From contig VGZH01000047.1 of assembly GCA_016872645.1 (NCBI GenBank), positions 1-44,520 of the forward strand: a stretch of DNA of 44,520 nucleotides, written 5' to 3'. The stretch's first letter is position 1, and the number at the start of each line of letters is the position of its first letter. The position numbers and the translations under genes are program-made. Origin of the DNA: Planctomycetota bacterium. GTDB taxonomy: Bacteria > Planctomycetota > Planctomycetia > Planctomycetales > Planctomycetaceae. Under the pieces are notes generated by a model that had not been told where the DNA came from, did no database searches, and saw only the letters and a program-made list of their open reading frames with translations. This document shows, piece after piece, positions 16,265 through 25,975 of this stretch.

Positions 16265-17269
16265 ATGCCTGAACTTCGCAAAGATCCGATCACCGGCCGC
16301 TGGGTCATCATCGCACCTGACCGAGCCAAGCGGCCGACGGATTTTCAGACGTCGCCGAGCCCGGATGCCGAGAAATTCTGTCCGTTCTGTGAGGGGAATG
16401 AAGCGGCCTGCCCCAACGAAATTCTGGCTTATCGCAATCACGACTCAGTCCCCAATCAGCGCGGCTGGCGAGTCCGTTGCGTCCCCAACAAGTTCCCGGC
16501 GCTAAAAATTGAAGGCCAGCTCGAAAACCGCGGCGTCGGCATGTACGACGTGATGCAGGGTGTCGGTGCTCACGAAGTCATCATCGACTGCCCACATCAC
16601 GAAACCCGATTCGCCAACCTGCCGCCGGCGAACATCCGCGAAGTTCTTTGGATGTACCACGACCGGCTTGTGGATCTCAAACGGGATAAGCGGCTGGTCC
16701 ATCCGATGGTCTTCAAGAACGAAGGGGCGGCGGCCGGAGCGTCGTTGCTGCACGCTCATTCGCAGTTGATCGTAACGCCTGTAGTGCCAATTCAGGTTGC
16801 GGAAGAGATGCGGGGAGCCAAGGAATTTTTCGGTTGGCGAGGCCGGTGCATCTACTGCGACATGATCCGCCAGGAACTGGATGATCAGCATCGAATCGTG
16901 CTCGACTCCCCGAACTTCGTGGTATTCTGCCCCTTCGCCAGCCGGTTCCCGTTCGAGACTTGGATCCTCCCGAAGCGGCACTCCAGCCAATTCGAAACGG
17001 TTCAGGAAGCAGACGTGGACGAACTGGCACACGTCCTGAAGACTACGCTCCAAAAGCTGGAAGTCGCGCTCGACAACCCGCCGTACAACTACATACTGCA
17101 CACCGCACCGTTTCACGCCGACAACTTCGATTTGAAGTCGTACCATTGGCACCTTGAGATCATCCCCCGCCTGACCGGCGTGGCCGGTTTCGAGTGGGGC
17201 AGTGGCTTCTATATCAACTCAGTCCCGCCGGAAGATGCCGGAGCGTTTTTAAGGCGGGCGGAGATTTGA
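16265..17269 (+). CDS. galT: Galactose-1-phosphate uridylyltransferase
   Basis: GalT swaps UMP between UDP-glucose and galactose 1-phosphate through a covalent uridylyl-histidine, in the cytoplasm. The 334-aa protein begins with the diagnostic [22 protein letters not shown], has the zinc pair CPFC (39-42), the active-site [14 protein letters not shown] (HxHxQ), a second CIYC pair typical of Thermotoga-like and archaeal forms, and the C-terminal [12 protein letters not shown] plus [10 protein letters not shown]. It lies between a glucose dehydrogenase and a GH57 enzyme, 23 nt before the latter, so an ADP- or UDP-glucose/glucan role is as likely as galactose catabolism; no galK or galE is present. 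Confidence 0.93.
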   Translation: MPELRKDPITGRWVIIAPDRAKRPTDFQTSPSPDAEKFCPFCEGNEAACPNEILAYRNHDSVPNQRGWRVRCVPNKFPALKIEGQLENRGVGMYDVMQGVGAHEVIIDCPHHETRFANLPPANIREVLWMYHDRLVDLKRDKRLVHPMVFKNEGAAAGASLLHAHSQLIVTPVVPIQVAEEMRGAKEFFGWRGRCIYCDMIRQELDDQHRIVLDSPNFVVFCPFASRFPFETWILPKRHSSQFETVQEADVDELAHVLKTTLQKLEVALDNPPYNYILHTAPFHADNFDLKSYHWHLEIIPRLTGVAGFEWGSGFYINSVPPEDAGAFLRRAEI

Positions 17270-17292
17270 ACCTTGGGAAATGACGCTGTCTG

Positions 17293-19506
17293 ATGCCCAA
17301 CATCATTCGTCTCTCACTCGTCTTTCACAACCACCAACCGATCGGCAACTTCGAAGGTGTCTTCGAGGCTGCCTATCAGGACAGCTACGCGCCGTTTCTT
17401 CAAGTGCTGCGCGAGTATCCCGACATCAAGGTCGTGATTCACAACTCCGGCAGCCTGGTAGAGTGGCTCGTCACCGCGCATCCGGAATACATCGACGGGC
17501 TAAAAGAACTTGCTCAGCGCGGCCAGATCGAAATCCTGGGTGGGCCGTTTTATGAGCCGATCCTGGCGTGCATCCCGCGCCGCGACCGAGTCGGCCAGAT
17601 GAAACTGTACGCCGACTACCTCGAAGGTCTCTTCGGCCAGCCGATCCGAGGCATGTGGGTACCGGAACGAGTTTGGGAACAGAATTTCGCGGCGGACATT
17701 GCGTCGGCCGGCATCGAGTTCACGGTGCTGGACGACACGCACTTCCGCAATGCGGGGCTCTCGCCGGAGCAACTTTTGGGGCATTACCTCACCGAAGACG
17801 AAGGCCAACTGCTGAAGATTTTCCCGATCGCCGAGCGTCTGCGGTACACAATTCCTTGGCAAGATCCGCAAGCCAGCATCGACTTTCTGCGTGACCTCGC
17901 GGCGAAAAACCCGAACGCGATCGCCGTCTGCGGCGACGACGGTGAGAAATTCGGCGTCTGGCCTGGCACTCACGATCTTGTCTTCCAGCGCGGCTGGCTG
18001 CGGCGTTTCTTTGACGCGCTGCGAGCCAACAGCGATTGGTTGAAGACAACAACGCTCAGCGAGTGCGTCGACAGCGTACCGCCGGTCGGCCGCTGTTTCC
18101 TGCCGGACAGCAGCTATCGCGAGATGACCGAATGGGTTCTGCCGCCGGAACGGCAACTGTCGCTCGCGGCACTTAGCAAGAAGCACGCGGACGACGCCGA
18201 TTGGCCGGAATTCAAACAGTTCATGCGCGGCGGCTTCTGGCGTAACTTCCGCTCGAAGTACTCCGAGTCGAACGAGATGTACGCGCGAGCGTTGCAGGTC
18301 AGCAGCCGGCTTGAAGAGCTGACGCGGCTCGACTCGCGGCAAGAACATCATGACCGCTTGGCGGAGGCTCGCTCAGAGTTGTATCGCGGGCAATGCAACT
18401 GCCCGTACTGGCATGGTTCGTTCGGAGGGCTATATCTGCCACACCTGCGGAACGCGATTTATCAGCACCTCATCGCGGCGGACAACATCCTCGAAGAGGT
18501 CGCCGGACAGCTCGGTTCGGCCAATCATCCAGGCAGCGGCGCGTGGGTGCGGATCGACTCGGACGATTTTGATTTCGATGCCCGTAAGGAGATTCGCCTC
18601 GCCAGCGACCGCCTCGTTGCATTCGTTGCCCCCGCTCGCGGCGGGCATTTGTACGAACTCGATCTCCGCAGCATCCGCCACAATCTGCTGGCAACTCTGG
18701 ATCGTCGCTTTGAGCCGTATCACGAGAAGATCAAGCAAGCCGCGCTCGACGGGTCGCGACAATCGGGCACCGGCGGAGTCGATCCCAACGGCGGAGTGAA
18801 GTTCAAACAACCCGATCTCGACCAAAAACTGATTTACGACGCGACACCGCGCAAGAGCCTCGTCGACCACTTCCTCGCTGACGGCACGTCGCTGGACGAC
18901 TTCCAGCGCGGTCGCGGTGAGATCGGTGATTTTGCATTGGGCGCGTTTCAATCGCTGCTGCGCCGCTCAGTGAAACGAGTCGAAGCGGTTCTCACACGAG
19001 TCGGACGCGTCGGCCCGCATTCGATCAAGCTGACGAAGCGCATCGCCATTGACGCAAACGGCGGCACGGCTCTGGAAATCCGGTACCTTTTCGAGGGGTT
19101 GCCACCAAACGAACCTTTGACTTTCGCCGTGGAACTCAACTTCGCTGGCCTGGCGGCTGAAGCGAGCGACCGCTATTTCTACGACGCTGCCGGTCGCCCT
19201 CTCGGTCAACTGCAATCCGTTCTCGATTTGCCGGAGACGAACCGTCTCGGCCTCGTGGATGAGTGGCTGGGACTCGACGCCGCGATCGAACTTTCGGAAC
19301 CGGCCAAGCTGTGGGCCTTTCCAATTCAAACGGTGAGCAACTCCGAGGGAGGTTTCGAGACCGTCCATCAAAGCTGTGCCGTCGTTCCTCATTGGCGAGT
19401 GCTCGCTGACCAGGGCGGCACCTGGGGTGTGGAGATCACACTGTCGCTGGACACGTCCGCAGCACAAGCCCGCACGCTCGCAAGGCCTTCGGTGGTCACG
19501 GCGTAG
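17293..19506 (+). CDS. Glycoside hydrolase family 57 alpha-amylase/4-alpha-glucanotransferase-like protein
   Basis: This 737-aa protein matches the long GH57 architecture: a catalytic (beta/alpha)7 barrel, then DUF1925- and DUF1926-like C-terminal domains. Conserved GH57 regions are visible: HNHQP (12-16), EILGGPFYEP (about 80-89), WVPERVWE with probable nucleophile Glu125, TVLDDTHFR, and GDDGEKFG with the probable acid/base Asp216. There is no signal peptide, so it acts on intracellular alpha-glucan such as glycogen or maltodextrin. The 23-nt gap to galT implies co-transcription. Whether it is a hydrolase, 4-alpha-glucanotransferase or phosphorylase-supporting enzyme cannot be decided from sequence. 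Confidence 0.92.
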   Translation: MPNIIRLSLVFHNHQPIGNFEGVFEAAYQDSYAPFLQVLREYPDIKVVIHNSGSLVEWLVTAHPEYIDGLKELAQRGQIEILGGPFYEPILACIPRRDRVGQMKLYADYLEGLFGQPIRGMWVPERVWEQNFAADIASAGIEFTVLDDTHFRNAGLSPEQLLGHYLTEDEGQLLKIFPIAERLRYTIPWQDPQASIDFLRDLAAKNPNAIAVCGDDGEKFGVWPGTHDLVFQRGWLRRFFDALRANSDWLKTTTLSECVDSVPPVGRCFLPDSSYREMTEWVLPPERQLSLAALSKKHADDADWPEFKQFMRGGFWRNFRSKYSESNEMYARALQVSSRLEELTRLDSRQEHHDRLAEARSELYRGQCNCPYWHGSFGGLYLPHLRNAIYQHLIAADNILEEVAGQLGSANHPGSGAWVRIDSDDFDFDARKEIRLASDRLVAFVAPARGGHLYELDLRSIRHNLLATLDRRFEPYHEKIKQAALDGSRQSGTGGVDPNGGVKFKQPDLDQKLIYDATPRKSLVDHFLADGTSLDDFQRGRGEIGDFALGAFQSLLRRSVKRVEAVLTRVGRVGPHSIKLTKRIAIDANGGTALEIRYLFEGLPPNEPLTFAVELNFAGLAAEASDRYFYDAAGRPLGQLQSVLDLPETNRLGLVDEWLGLDAAIELSEPAKLWAFPIQTVSNSEGGFETVHQSCAVVPHWRVLADQGGTWGVEITLSLDTSAAQARTLARPSVVTA

Positions 19507-19643
19507 TCCGATCGTCGATCGCGAGATTCGCAATCACGCAAACGCCGACGATTCTGAATTCCGGCTGAGACTCGCCAGATGTCGGCCGAGTCGTTCAAAA
19601 TACCTGTCCGCGATTAAGAACCCTCCACGCTTGGGAGTCCGCC

Positions 19644-22600
19644 GTGCGCTGTCTACTTCGACGAATCTGTGGCCCCTTCCTGCTGGTCGCACTGTTTGCC
19701 AAACCAAACTGCACAGCCGCCGAGCCGACCCCGTTCGATGTCATCGGCATTGAATACGCTCGCGACATCAAGCCGATCCTGAAGCAGTTCTGCCTGCATT
19801 GTCATTCGACGCAGAAGCAGGAAGGTGAACTCGATCTCGAACGCTTCGCCGCTCTGGCCGACGTGCGGAAACAGACCCGTGTCTGGTTGAAGGTCGCAGA
19901 GATGCTCGACACGAACGAGATGCCGCCGAAGGAGGCAAAGCCGCAGCCGACCGCCGCACAAAAGAAACAATTGCGTGCCTGGGTCGAGCGGTATCTCAAC
20001 GCCGAGGCGTTCGCCAGCGCGGGGGATCCAGGACCGGTCGTGCTGCGACGGCTCAGCAACGCCGAGTACACCTACACGATCCGCGATCTGACCGGCATCG
20101 AGTCGCTCAGCCCAGCGAAGGAATTCCCGGCCGACAGCGCAGCGGGAGAAGGCTTCACGAACGCGGGGAACGCAATGGTCATGTCCCCTGCTCTGCTGAC
20201 GAAGTACTTCGATGCAGGGAAGGAAATCGCAAAGCACGCGGTGTTGCTGCCGGATGGCATTCGCTTCTCGCCGTCGCAGAACCGCAGCGATTGGACCAAC
20301 GACACGCTTGATCGGATTCGTCGCTTCTACGCCGAGTTCTCCGCCGAGACCGGCGGGACGAAGGTCAACTTGCAAGGGATTGTCTTCGATACCAACAGCG
20401 GCGGACGCCTCGCCGTCGAGAAGTATCTGGCCGCGACGATCGCAGAACGTGAAGCATTGCAGACTCGGAAGAAGTCCATCGTGGACGTGGCGACGTCGCG
20501 CGGCCTGAATGCGAAATATCTCGGCCTGTTGTGGCAGACGCTCGATGATTCAAGACTCAACGAACGCGAACCGTCGCTGCTGCTCGATTCGATTCGCAGC
20601 CATTGGCGAATTGCGAAAGCCGAAGATGTTCCGAAGCTCGCGGCCGAGATCATGCAGTGGCAGCAAGCGTTGTGGCGATTCACGAGCGTCGGGCACATCG
20701 GGAAAGTCGGCGGCCCGAAGGGCTGGCAAGAACCGATCCTGCCGCTGGTCGCTCGACACGAAGTGAAGGTCAAGCCGACGGCGATGCCGGGTCAAGAAGC
20801 TCTCTCGCTGTTTCTTGTGACGAGCGACGCGGGGGACGGCAACGAAAATGACTTCGTCGTTTGGGAACGTCCGCGTTTCGTCGCTCCGGGCCGGCCGGAG
20901 CTGTTGCTCCGTGACGTGCGCGATGTGAGCCGCGAGCTGACCGCTCGTCGTGACAAGCTCTTCGCGAACGCGGCGAAGTCGCTCAGCGCAGCAGCGGAAG
21001 CGGCGGCATCGACCGAGAAGCTCGAACTCAGTCCACTCGCGGAGAAACATGGCGTCGAACCGGATGCCCTCGCGACGTGGCTCGACTACCTCGGCGTCGG
21101 CACGGGGGGTGAGGTGAAGATCAACTCGCTGATCAAACAGAAGGCTGAAAGCTCCGCGGGCTACGACTTTGTGAAGGGCTGGGTCGGCGAGAACGCGCTG
21201 AGCGTCATCGCGAACTCGTCCGACAATCATGTGCGCATTCCCGGCAACTCGCGTCCGCACGGAGTCGTCGTGCATCCGACTCCAACGCTCGCCGTCGTCG
21301 TCGGCTGGAAGAGCCCGCTTGCGTCCGCAATGAAGATTCAAGCGAAGGTGCAGCACGCTCACCCCGAATGCGGCAACGGCGTCGCGTGGTCGGTAGAAGT
21401 ACGACGTGGCAACACTCGGCAGCGGCTCGCGACGGGAAACTCGCAAGGAGCGAAAGTGATCGACGTCGGCCCGTTCGACAATGTCCCGATTAAGCCGGGT
21501 GATCTCGTTTCGCTGGTGATTGCCCCGCGCGACGGCAATCACTCGTGCGACCTCACGGCGATTGATCTGACACTGACGGCCGGTGATCGCAAGTGGGATC
21601 TCTCCGGCGATGTGTCGCCGAACATCCTCGCGAGCAACCCGCACGCTGATAGCTTCGGCAATGCGAACATCTGGCATTTTTATAGCGAGCCTGTGACGGG
21701 AGACGCGGGAGTCGTCATCCCCGCCGGCTCGGTGTTGGCGAAGTGGCAGTCCGCGTCTGCTGCGGAGAAGCCGCAGCTCGCAAGTGAAGTACAGAAGCTG
21801 CTGCAATCTGGACCGCCCGGCGAAAATGACAGTCCAGACACTGCGTTGTTTCGACAGCTCGCATCGCTCGGCGGACCGCTGTTGAGCGCGGCACGAAACG
21901 CTGTGACGGCCAAGCCAAACGCGGCTTCGCCGGAATCGAACTCAGGAACCGTCGGCCTCGAACCCACGCTCTTCGGCAAGCACCCGAACGGTTCGACGGT
22001 CGAAGCGGCGAGCCTGTGCATGAAGGCTCCGGCAGTGATCGAAGTCCGCATCCCGACGGACCTCATTGAAGGTTACGAGTTCATCGCCACCGGATCGCTG
22101 CATCGCGAGACTGGAACCGAGGGGAGCGTCCAGCTTCAAGTCCTCCCCGCAAAACCGGAGAGAGCAGCGGGACTGTTGCCGACGATTGCCACTGAAAGGA
22201 ACGCTGGCGGCTTGTGGACATCGAACAATCGTGGCGTCTCGCACACGACGCCGATCATCGTGAACGACGGCAGCGAGTCACGACGACGCATCGAAGCATC
22301 GCTCGCGGCATTTCGATCGCTGTTTCCGATCGCCCTCTGCTACACGAAGATCGTCCCGGTCGATGAGGTCGTCACGCTCGCTCACTTCTACCGCGAGGAC
22401 ATCGAGCTTCAACGGCTGATGCTCGATGAGGCCCAGACCGCGCGGCTCAACAAGCTCTGGGACGAGCTGTTGTTCGTCAGCCTCGATGCACTGACGCAGG
22501 TCGACGCGCTCGAACAGTTGATTCAATACGCGACGCAGGACGCCGATCCGAAAGTCTTCGAGCCATTACGAAAACCGTTTGCCGAACGAGCGGCCGCGTT

Positions 22601-23888
22601 CCGCAAGTCGCAGATCGATTCCGAGTCGAAGCAGTTCGAGGCACTGATCGCGTTTGCCTCGCAAGCCTACCGCCGTCCGTTGAAGGACTCCGAAGTCACC
22701 GAACTGCGCGGCTTGTACCGCAAGCTCCGCGACCAAGAACTGCCGCATGACGAAGCGTTTCAATTTACACTTGCACGACTTTTCGTCTCCCCCGCGTTTT
22801 TGTACCGCCTCGAAAAAGCCGCCCCCGGAGCGACGGCCGGACCGGTCTCAGATTGGGAACTCGCCAGCCGACTGAGTTACCTCCTTTGGTCCTCGCAACC
22901 GGATGATGAACTGAGCCGTGTCGCCGCCTCCGGCAAGCTGCGTGACCCGAACGTGCTCACCGAGCAAGCTCGGCGAATGCTTAAGGACGCTCGCGTCCGC
23001 CGACTCGCAACCGAGTTCGCCTGCCAATGGCTGCACATCTACGACTTCGACACGCTCGACGAAAAAAGCGAAAAGCACTTCCCGGAATTCCGCGATCTGC
23101 GCGGCGACATGTACGAGGAACCGATCCGCTTCTTCACCGACGCCTTCCAACAGGATGCCTCGGTGTTGAGTTTCTTCGACGCCGACCACACGTTCGTCAA
23201 CGAACGCCTCGCCAAGTTTTATGGAGTGACCAGTACCGGGGCCGAATGGCAGCGCGTCGGCAACCTCAAGCAACAAGGCCGAGGCGGGTTGCTCGGCATG
23301 TCCGCGACACTCGCCAAACAATCGGGAGCGTCCCGCACTAGCCCGATTCTTCGCGGCAATTGGGTCAGCGAGGTACTGCTTGGCGAAAAACTTCCCAAGC
23401 CGCCCAAGGGGGTCCCGCAACTTCCCGAAGACGAGACCGCCACTGAGGGCAAGACCGTCCGAGAACTCGTGGAACGGCACAGCATCGATGAGAAGTGCAG
23501 AAACTGCCATCAGCGAATCGACCCTTTCGGGTTCGCTCTGGAGGGCTTCGACACGATCGGCCGCCGCCGCGACAAAGACCTCGGAAACCGCCCGATCGAC
23601 ACCAAGACGAAGACACCCGACGGCTCAAACATCGACGGACTCAGCGGCCTGCGAAATTACTTGCTGACGACTCGCCGCGACGCCGTCCTCCGCCAGTTCT
23701 GCCGCAAACTGCTCGGCTACGCCCTCGGCCGAGGCACACAACTCTCTGACGAACCGCTACTCAGCGAGATGCAGCAAGAATTGCAAAAACACGACTACCG
23801 CTTCTCCGCCGCAATCGAAACAATCCTCCGCAGCCGACAATTTCGAGAGATTCGCGGCATCGACGTTCAGTTCGCCGAATCACCGTAG
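19644..23888 (+). CDS. Giant secreted c-type cytochrome-like DUF1587/DUF1595/DUF1592/DUF1588/DUF1585 protein
   Basis: This 1414-aa protein starts at GTG 19644, with GGGAG 6 nt upstream, and has a signal peptide (CGPFLLVALFAKPNCTAAE). A planctomycete cytochrome-c-like domain follows with one heme site CLHCH (50-54) and an axial-ligand-like EMPPKE near 91-96. Next is DUF1587 (LRRLSNAEYTYTIRDLTG). A very long middle region (about 250-950) contains a beta-sandwich/carbohydrate-binding-like stretch. The C-terminal third has DUF1595/DUF1592 (ASQAYRRPL, LFVSPAFLYRLE, LASRLSYLLWSSQPDDEL), DUF1588 with CRNCHQRIDPFGFALEGFD, and DUF1585 (FCRKLLGYALGRGTQL). Usual relatives are about 750-1100 aa. It pairs with the DUF1552 gene 102 nt downstream. 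The function of the family is unknown; a periplasmic redox or polysaccharide role is suspected. Confidence 0.9.
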   Translation: MRCLLRRICGPFLLVALFAKPNCTAAEPTPFDVIGIEYARDIKPILKQFCLHCHSTQKQEGELDLERFAALADVRKQTRVWLKVAEMLDTNEMPPKEAKPQPTAAQKKQLRAWVERYLNAEAFASAGDPGPVVLRRLSNAEYTYTIRDLTGIESLSPAKEFPADSAAGEGFTNAGNAMVMSPALLTKYFDAGKEIAKHAVLLPDGIRFSPSQNRSDWTNDTLDRIRRFYAEFSAETGGTKVNLQGIVFDTNSGGRLAVEKYLAATIAEREALQTRKKSIVDVATSRGLNAKYLGLLWQTLDDSRLNEREPSLLLDSIRSHWRIAKAEDVPKLAAEIMQWQQALWRFTSVGHIGKVGGPKGWQEPILPLVARHEVKVKPTAMPGQEALSLFLVTSDAGDGNENDFVVWERPRFVAPGRPELLLRDVRDVSRELTARRDKLFANAAKSLSAAAEAAASTEKLELSPLAEKHGVEPDALATWLDYLGVGTGGEVKINSLIKQKAESSAGYDFVKGWVGENALSVIANSSDNHVRIPGNSRPHGVVVHPTPTLAVVVGWKSPLASAMKIQAKVQHAHPECGNGVAWSVEVRRGNTRQRLATGNSQGAKVIDVGPFDNVPIKPGDLVSLVIAPRDGNHSCDLTAIDLTLTAGDRKWDLSGDVSPNILASNPHADSFGNANIWHFYSEPVTGDAGVVIPAGSVLAKWQSASAAEKPQLASEVQKLLQSGPPGENDSPDTALFRQLASLGGPLLSAARNAVTAKPNAASPESNSGTVGLEPTLFGKHPNGSTVEAASLCMKAPAVIEVRIPTDLIEGYEFIATGSLHRETGTEGSVQLQVLPAKPERAAGLLPTIATERNAGGLWTSNNRGVSHTTPIIVNDGSESRRRIEASLAAFRSLFPIALCYTKIVPVDEVVTLAHFYREDIELQRLMLDEAQTARLNKLWDELLFVSLDALTQVDALEQLIQYATQDADPKVFEPLRKPFAERAAAFRKSQIDSESKQFEALIAFASQAYRRPLKDSEVTELRGLYRKLRDQELPHDEAFQFTLARLFVSPAFLYRLEKAAPGATAGPVSDWELASRLSYLLWSSQPDDELSRVAASGKLRDPNVLTEQARRMLKDARVRRLATEFACQWLHIYDFDTLDEKSEKHFPEFRDLRGDMYEEPIRFFTDAFQQDASVLSFFDADHTFVNERLAKFYGVTSTGAEWQRVGNLKQQGRGGLLGMSATLAKQSGASRTSPILRGNWVSEVLLGEKLPKPPKGVPQLPEDETATEGKTVRELVERHSIDEKCRNCHQRIDPFGFALEGFDTIGRRRDKDLGNRPIDTKTKTPDGSNIDGLSGLRNYLLTTRRDAVLRQFCRKLLGYALGRGTQLSDEPLLSEMQQELQKHDYRFSAAIETILRSRQFREIRGIDVQFAESP

Positions 23889-23906
23889 AAGAATGAAATC
23901 CAGGCT

Positions 23907-23973
23907 AGCCGGGCGACGTTAGCCCCCGGACTAAATCACATGACAAACATGCGGGGGCTTTCGCCACCCGGCT
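23907..23973. repeat. Imperfect 22-bp inverted repeat between DUF1592 and DUF1552 genes
   Basis: Arms 23907-23928 (AGCCGGGCGACGTTAGCCCC..) and 23952-23973 pair at 18 of 22 positions with a 23-nt loop. The GC-rich AGCCGGG and GCCCCCG ends are perfectly complementary. It ends 17 nt before the next start codon, so it may influence mRNA processing between the paired genes; no T-run follows. Confidence 0.7.
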
Positions 23974-23990
23974 CACCAACGAGGCCAATC

Positions 23991-25295
23991 ATGAACACTC
24001 ACCAGTTTTCTCGACGAACCTTTCTCCGTGGCGTCGGTGTGACGATGGCGTTGCCCTGGATGGAGTCGCTGTCCGTTTGGGGCGATGACGCCAAGGCAGC
24101 AAAGACCGCGAGTCAGGCACCAGTACGTCTGGCGGTGCTGTTCTCTGGCAATGGCTTTCACAGCACGGAGTGGTGGGCCAAGGGAGAAGGCGAGCAGATG
24201 GAACTCGGCAAAGTGCTCGCACCGTTGACCGACTTCCGCAAAAAGATGGTCTACATCCGCGGGCTGTTTAACGCCGAAGCGCTGAAGGGAAACATCCACA
24301 GCTCGATGACCGGCAACATCCTCTCCGGTGCGCCGCTGACGGCTGGTGGCGAGATTCGTTCCGGCACCAGCATCGACCAGTTGATCGCTCAGCGACACGG
24401 CCGCTCGACGAAAGTCCCCAGCCTTGTGCTCGGCTGCGAGAAGTCGAATCCGTCGGTCCACAAAAACTACTCGATGATCTACAGCTCGCACATTTCGTGG
24501 TCATCGCCGACGACGCCGACGCCGCTGGAACTGTATCCTTCGCTCGCCTTCGACCGACTCTTCAAAGACGAAGTCCAACGCGGCGATAAGAGCGTACTCG
24601 ATGCGGTGCTCGCCGACGCGAGCGACGTGCGGAAGCAGATCAGCAAGTCGGACCAGCGGAAGCTCGACGAGTACCTCGATTCGGTGCGCGAGGTCGAGCA
24701 ACGGATCGAGCAAGCCGGCAAGCGCGGCGAACTGCAGGGCTGGAAGCCGACGCTCGACAAGCCGAATGTCCCGCGTCCCGCCGACGGCATCCCGCAGGAC
24801 ATTTCCGAGCACATGCGGTTGATGTGCGACATCCTGGTGCTCGGCTTCCAAACCGACACGACCCGCGTCTGCACGCTAAAGCTCAACAACGATCACAGCT
24901 CGTTGAGGTTCCCGCACCTCAACGTCGATTACATGATCCACCATTTGCTGTCGCACTCGGACACCGCCGACTGGTTGAAGGTGAATCAGTTCTTCATCGA
25001 GCAACTCGCCTATATCGCCCGCAAGCTGGACGCGATCCAAGAAGGGGAGCGAACCGCGCTCGACAACTCCATGCTGCTGTACTGCTCCAGCATGTTGACC
25101 GGCAGCCACGACGCGACGAAGTTGCCCGTCGTACTGCTCGGCGGTGCCGGTGGCCAACTCAAGACCGGCCGAGTGCTCGACTACCTGGAAAAACCGAACC
25201 GCAAGATGTGCAGCCTGTACCTATCGATGCTCGACAAAGTCGGAGTGAACCTGAAGAGCTTCGGCGATTCGGACGAGCGGCTCGCAGAAATCTAA
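23991..25295 (+). CDS. Tat-exported DUF1552 protein
   Basis: This 434-aa protein has a twin-arginine leader (FSRRTFLRGVGVTMALPWME, residues 6-25) and then DUF1552 sequence: APVRLAVLFSGNGFH, NIHSSMTGNILSG, SIDQLIAQRHG, an alpha-helical SVREVEQRIEQAG, DTTRVCTLKLNNDHSS, and the C-terminal LLYCSSMLTGSHDATKLPVVLLGGAGG. DUF1552 proteins resemble alkaline-phosphatase/sulfatase-like DUF1501 proteins and are nearly always encoded next to a DUF1592 gene, as here. The substrate is unknown. ATG 23991 positions the Tat motif; the frame up to 23940 passes through a palindrome. Its stop overlaps the convergent ABC ATPase gene by CTAA. Confidence 0.92.
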   Translation: MNTHQFSRRTFLRGVGVTMALPWMESLSVWGDDAKAAKTASQAPVRLAVLFSGNGFHSTEWWAKGEGEQMELGKVLAPLTDFRKKMVYIRGLFNAEALKGNIHSSMTGNILSGAPLTAGGEIRSGTSIDQLIAQRHGRSTKVPSLVLGCEKSNPSVHKNYSMIYSSHISWSSPTTPTPLELYPSLAFDRLFKDEVQRGDKSVLDAVLADASDVRKQISKSDQRKLDEYLDSVREVEQRIEQAGKRGELQGWKPTLDKPNVPRPADGIPQDISEHMRLMCDILVLGFQTDTTRVCTLKLNNDHSSLRFPHLNVDYMIHHLLSHSDTADWLKVNQFFIEQLAYIARKLDAIQEGERTALDNSMLLYCSSMLTGSHDATKLPVVLLGGAGGQLKTGRVLDYLEKPNRKMCSLYLSMLDKVGVNLKSFGDSDERLAEI

Positions 25296-25972
25296 CAATT
25301 CGTCGCCACCAACCGGCCGGCGTTGAGTCGGTAGACCGTCTCTGCCATCGCGAGCATACGCGGATCGTGTGTCGAGAGAATAAGTGTCGTCCCCGCGGCA
25401 TGAGTCTTTTTCAAGACGGCCATCAGTTCGAGCGCCGCGGCGTCATCCAAGTTCGAGGTCGCTTCGTCAGCGAGGATCACCTCCGGGCGACCGGCGAGCG
25501 CACGGGCGATCGCGACGCGCTGCTGTTCGCCACCACTGAGTTGCTGCGGCCGCTCGTAGGTCTTGTCGGACAATCCCAAGTCGTCCAACAGCGACTGAGC
25601 CAGCGTCAGACGCTTGCCGGCCGACATTCCCCGCGGGATCAGTGGATACGTGATGTTCTCCCAAACCGCCAAGGAAGGGATGAGCGCGAAGTCCTGAAAA
25701 ATAAAGCCCAACTTCCGACGGATGCGAGTCAATTCCGCATCGGAGTCCTTGTGGAGATCGCGGTCCTTGAAAAGAACTAGGCCGTGGCTTGGCCGCTCCA
25801 ATGCTCCCAGCAGAGCCAGCAATGTGGACTTGCCCGATCCCGAAGGCCCCGTGAACGCGACACAACTTCCTGATTCCACGCTCAACGAAACATCGTCCAG
25901 CGCGCGGACTTCCGCCCGAGTTCCAGGTCGGTGAATCTTGGAGACGTTTCGGATTTCCAACAGCACGGACAT
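25292..25972 (-). CDS. ABC transporter ATP-binding protein, LolD/MacB type
   Basis: This 226-aa ATPase has Walker [10 protein letters not shown] (42-50), Q-loop [12 protein letters not shown], signature [15 protein letters not shown], Walker [13 protein letters not shown], and the switch histidine in [10 protein letters not shown]. The residues after the Q-loop ([15 protein letters not shown]) are typical of the MacB/LolD subfamily, which couples to FtsX-like permeases and performs mechanotransmission or lipoprotein/peptide export rather than import. Its start lies 3 nt after the permease stop, so the two are translated together. It is the last gene of the minus-strand operon. Confidence 0.95.
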   Translation of the reverse strand: MSVLLEIRNVSKIHRPGTRAEVRALDDVSLSVESGSCVAFTGPSGSGKSTLLALLGALERPSHGLVLFKDRDLHKDSDAELTRIRRKLGFIFQDFALIPSLAVWENITYPLIPRGMSAGKRLTLAQSLLDDLGLSDKTYERPQQLSGGEQQRVAIARALAGRPEVILADEATSNLDDAAALELMAVLKKTHAAGTTLILSTHDPRMLAMAETVYRLNAGRLVATNC

Positions 25973-25975
25973 CGG

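Noticed and set aside
20550-21806. 418-aa minus-strand ORF
   Set aside because: It is antisense to the giant DUF1592-family gene and contains Arg-rich low-information sequence typical of shadow frames.
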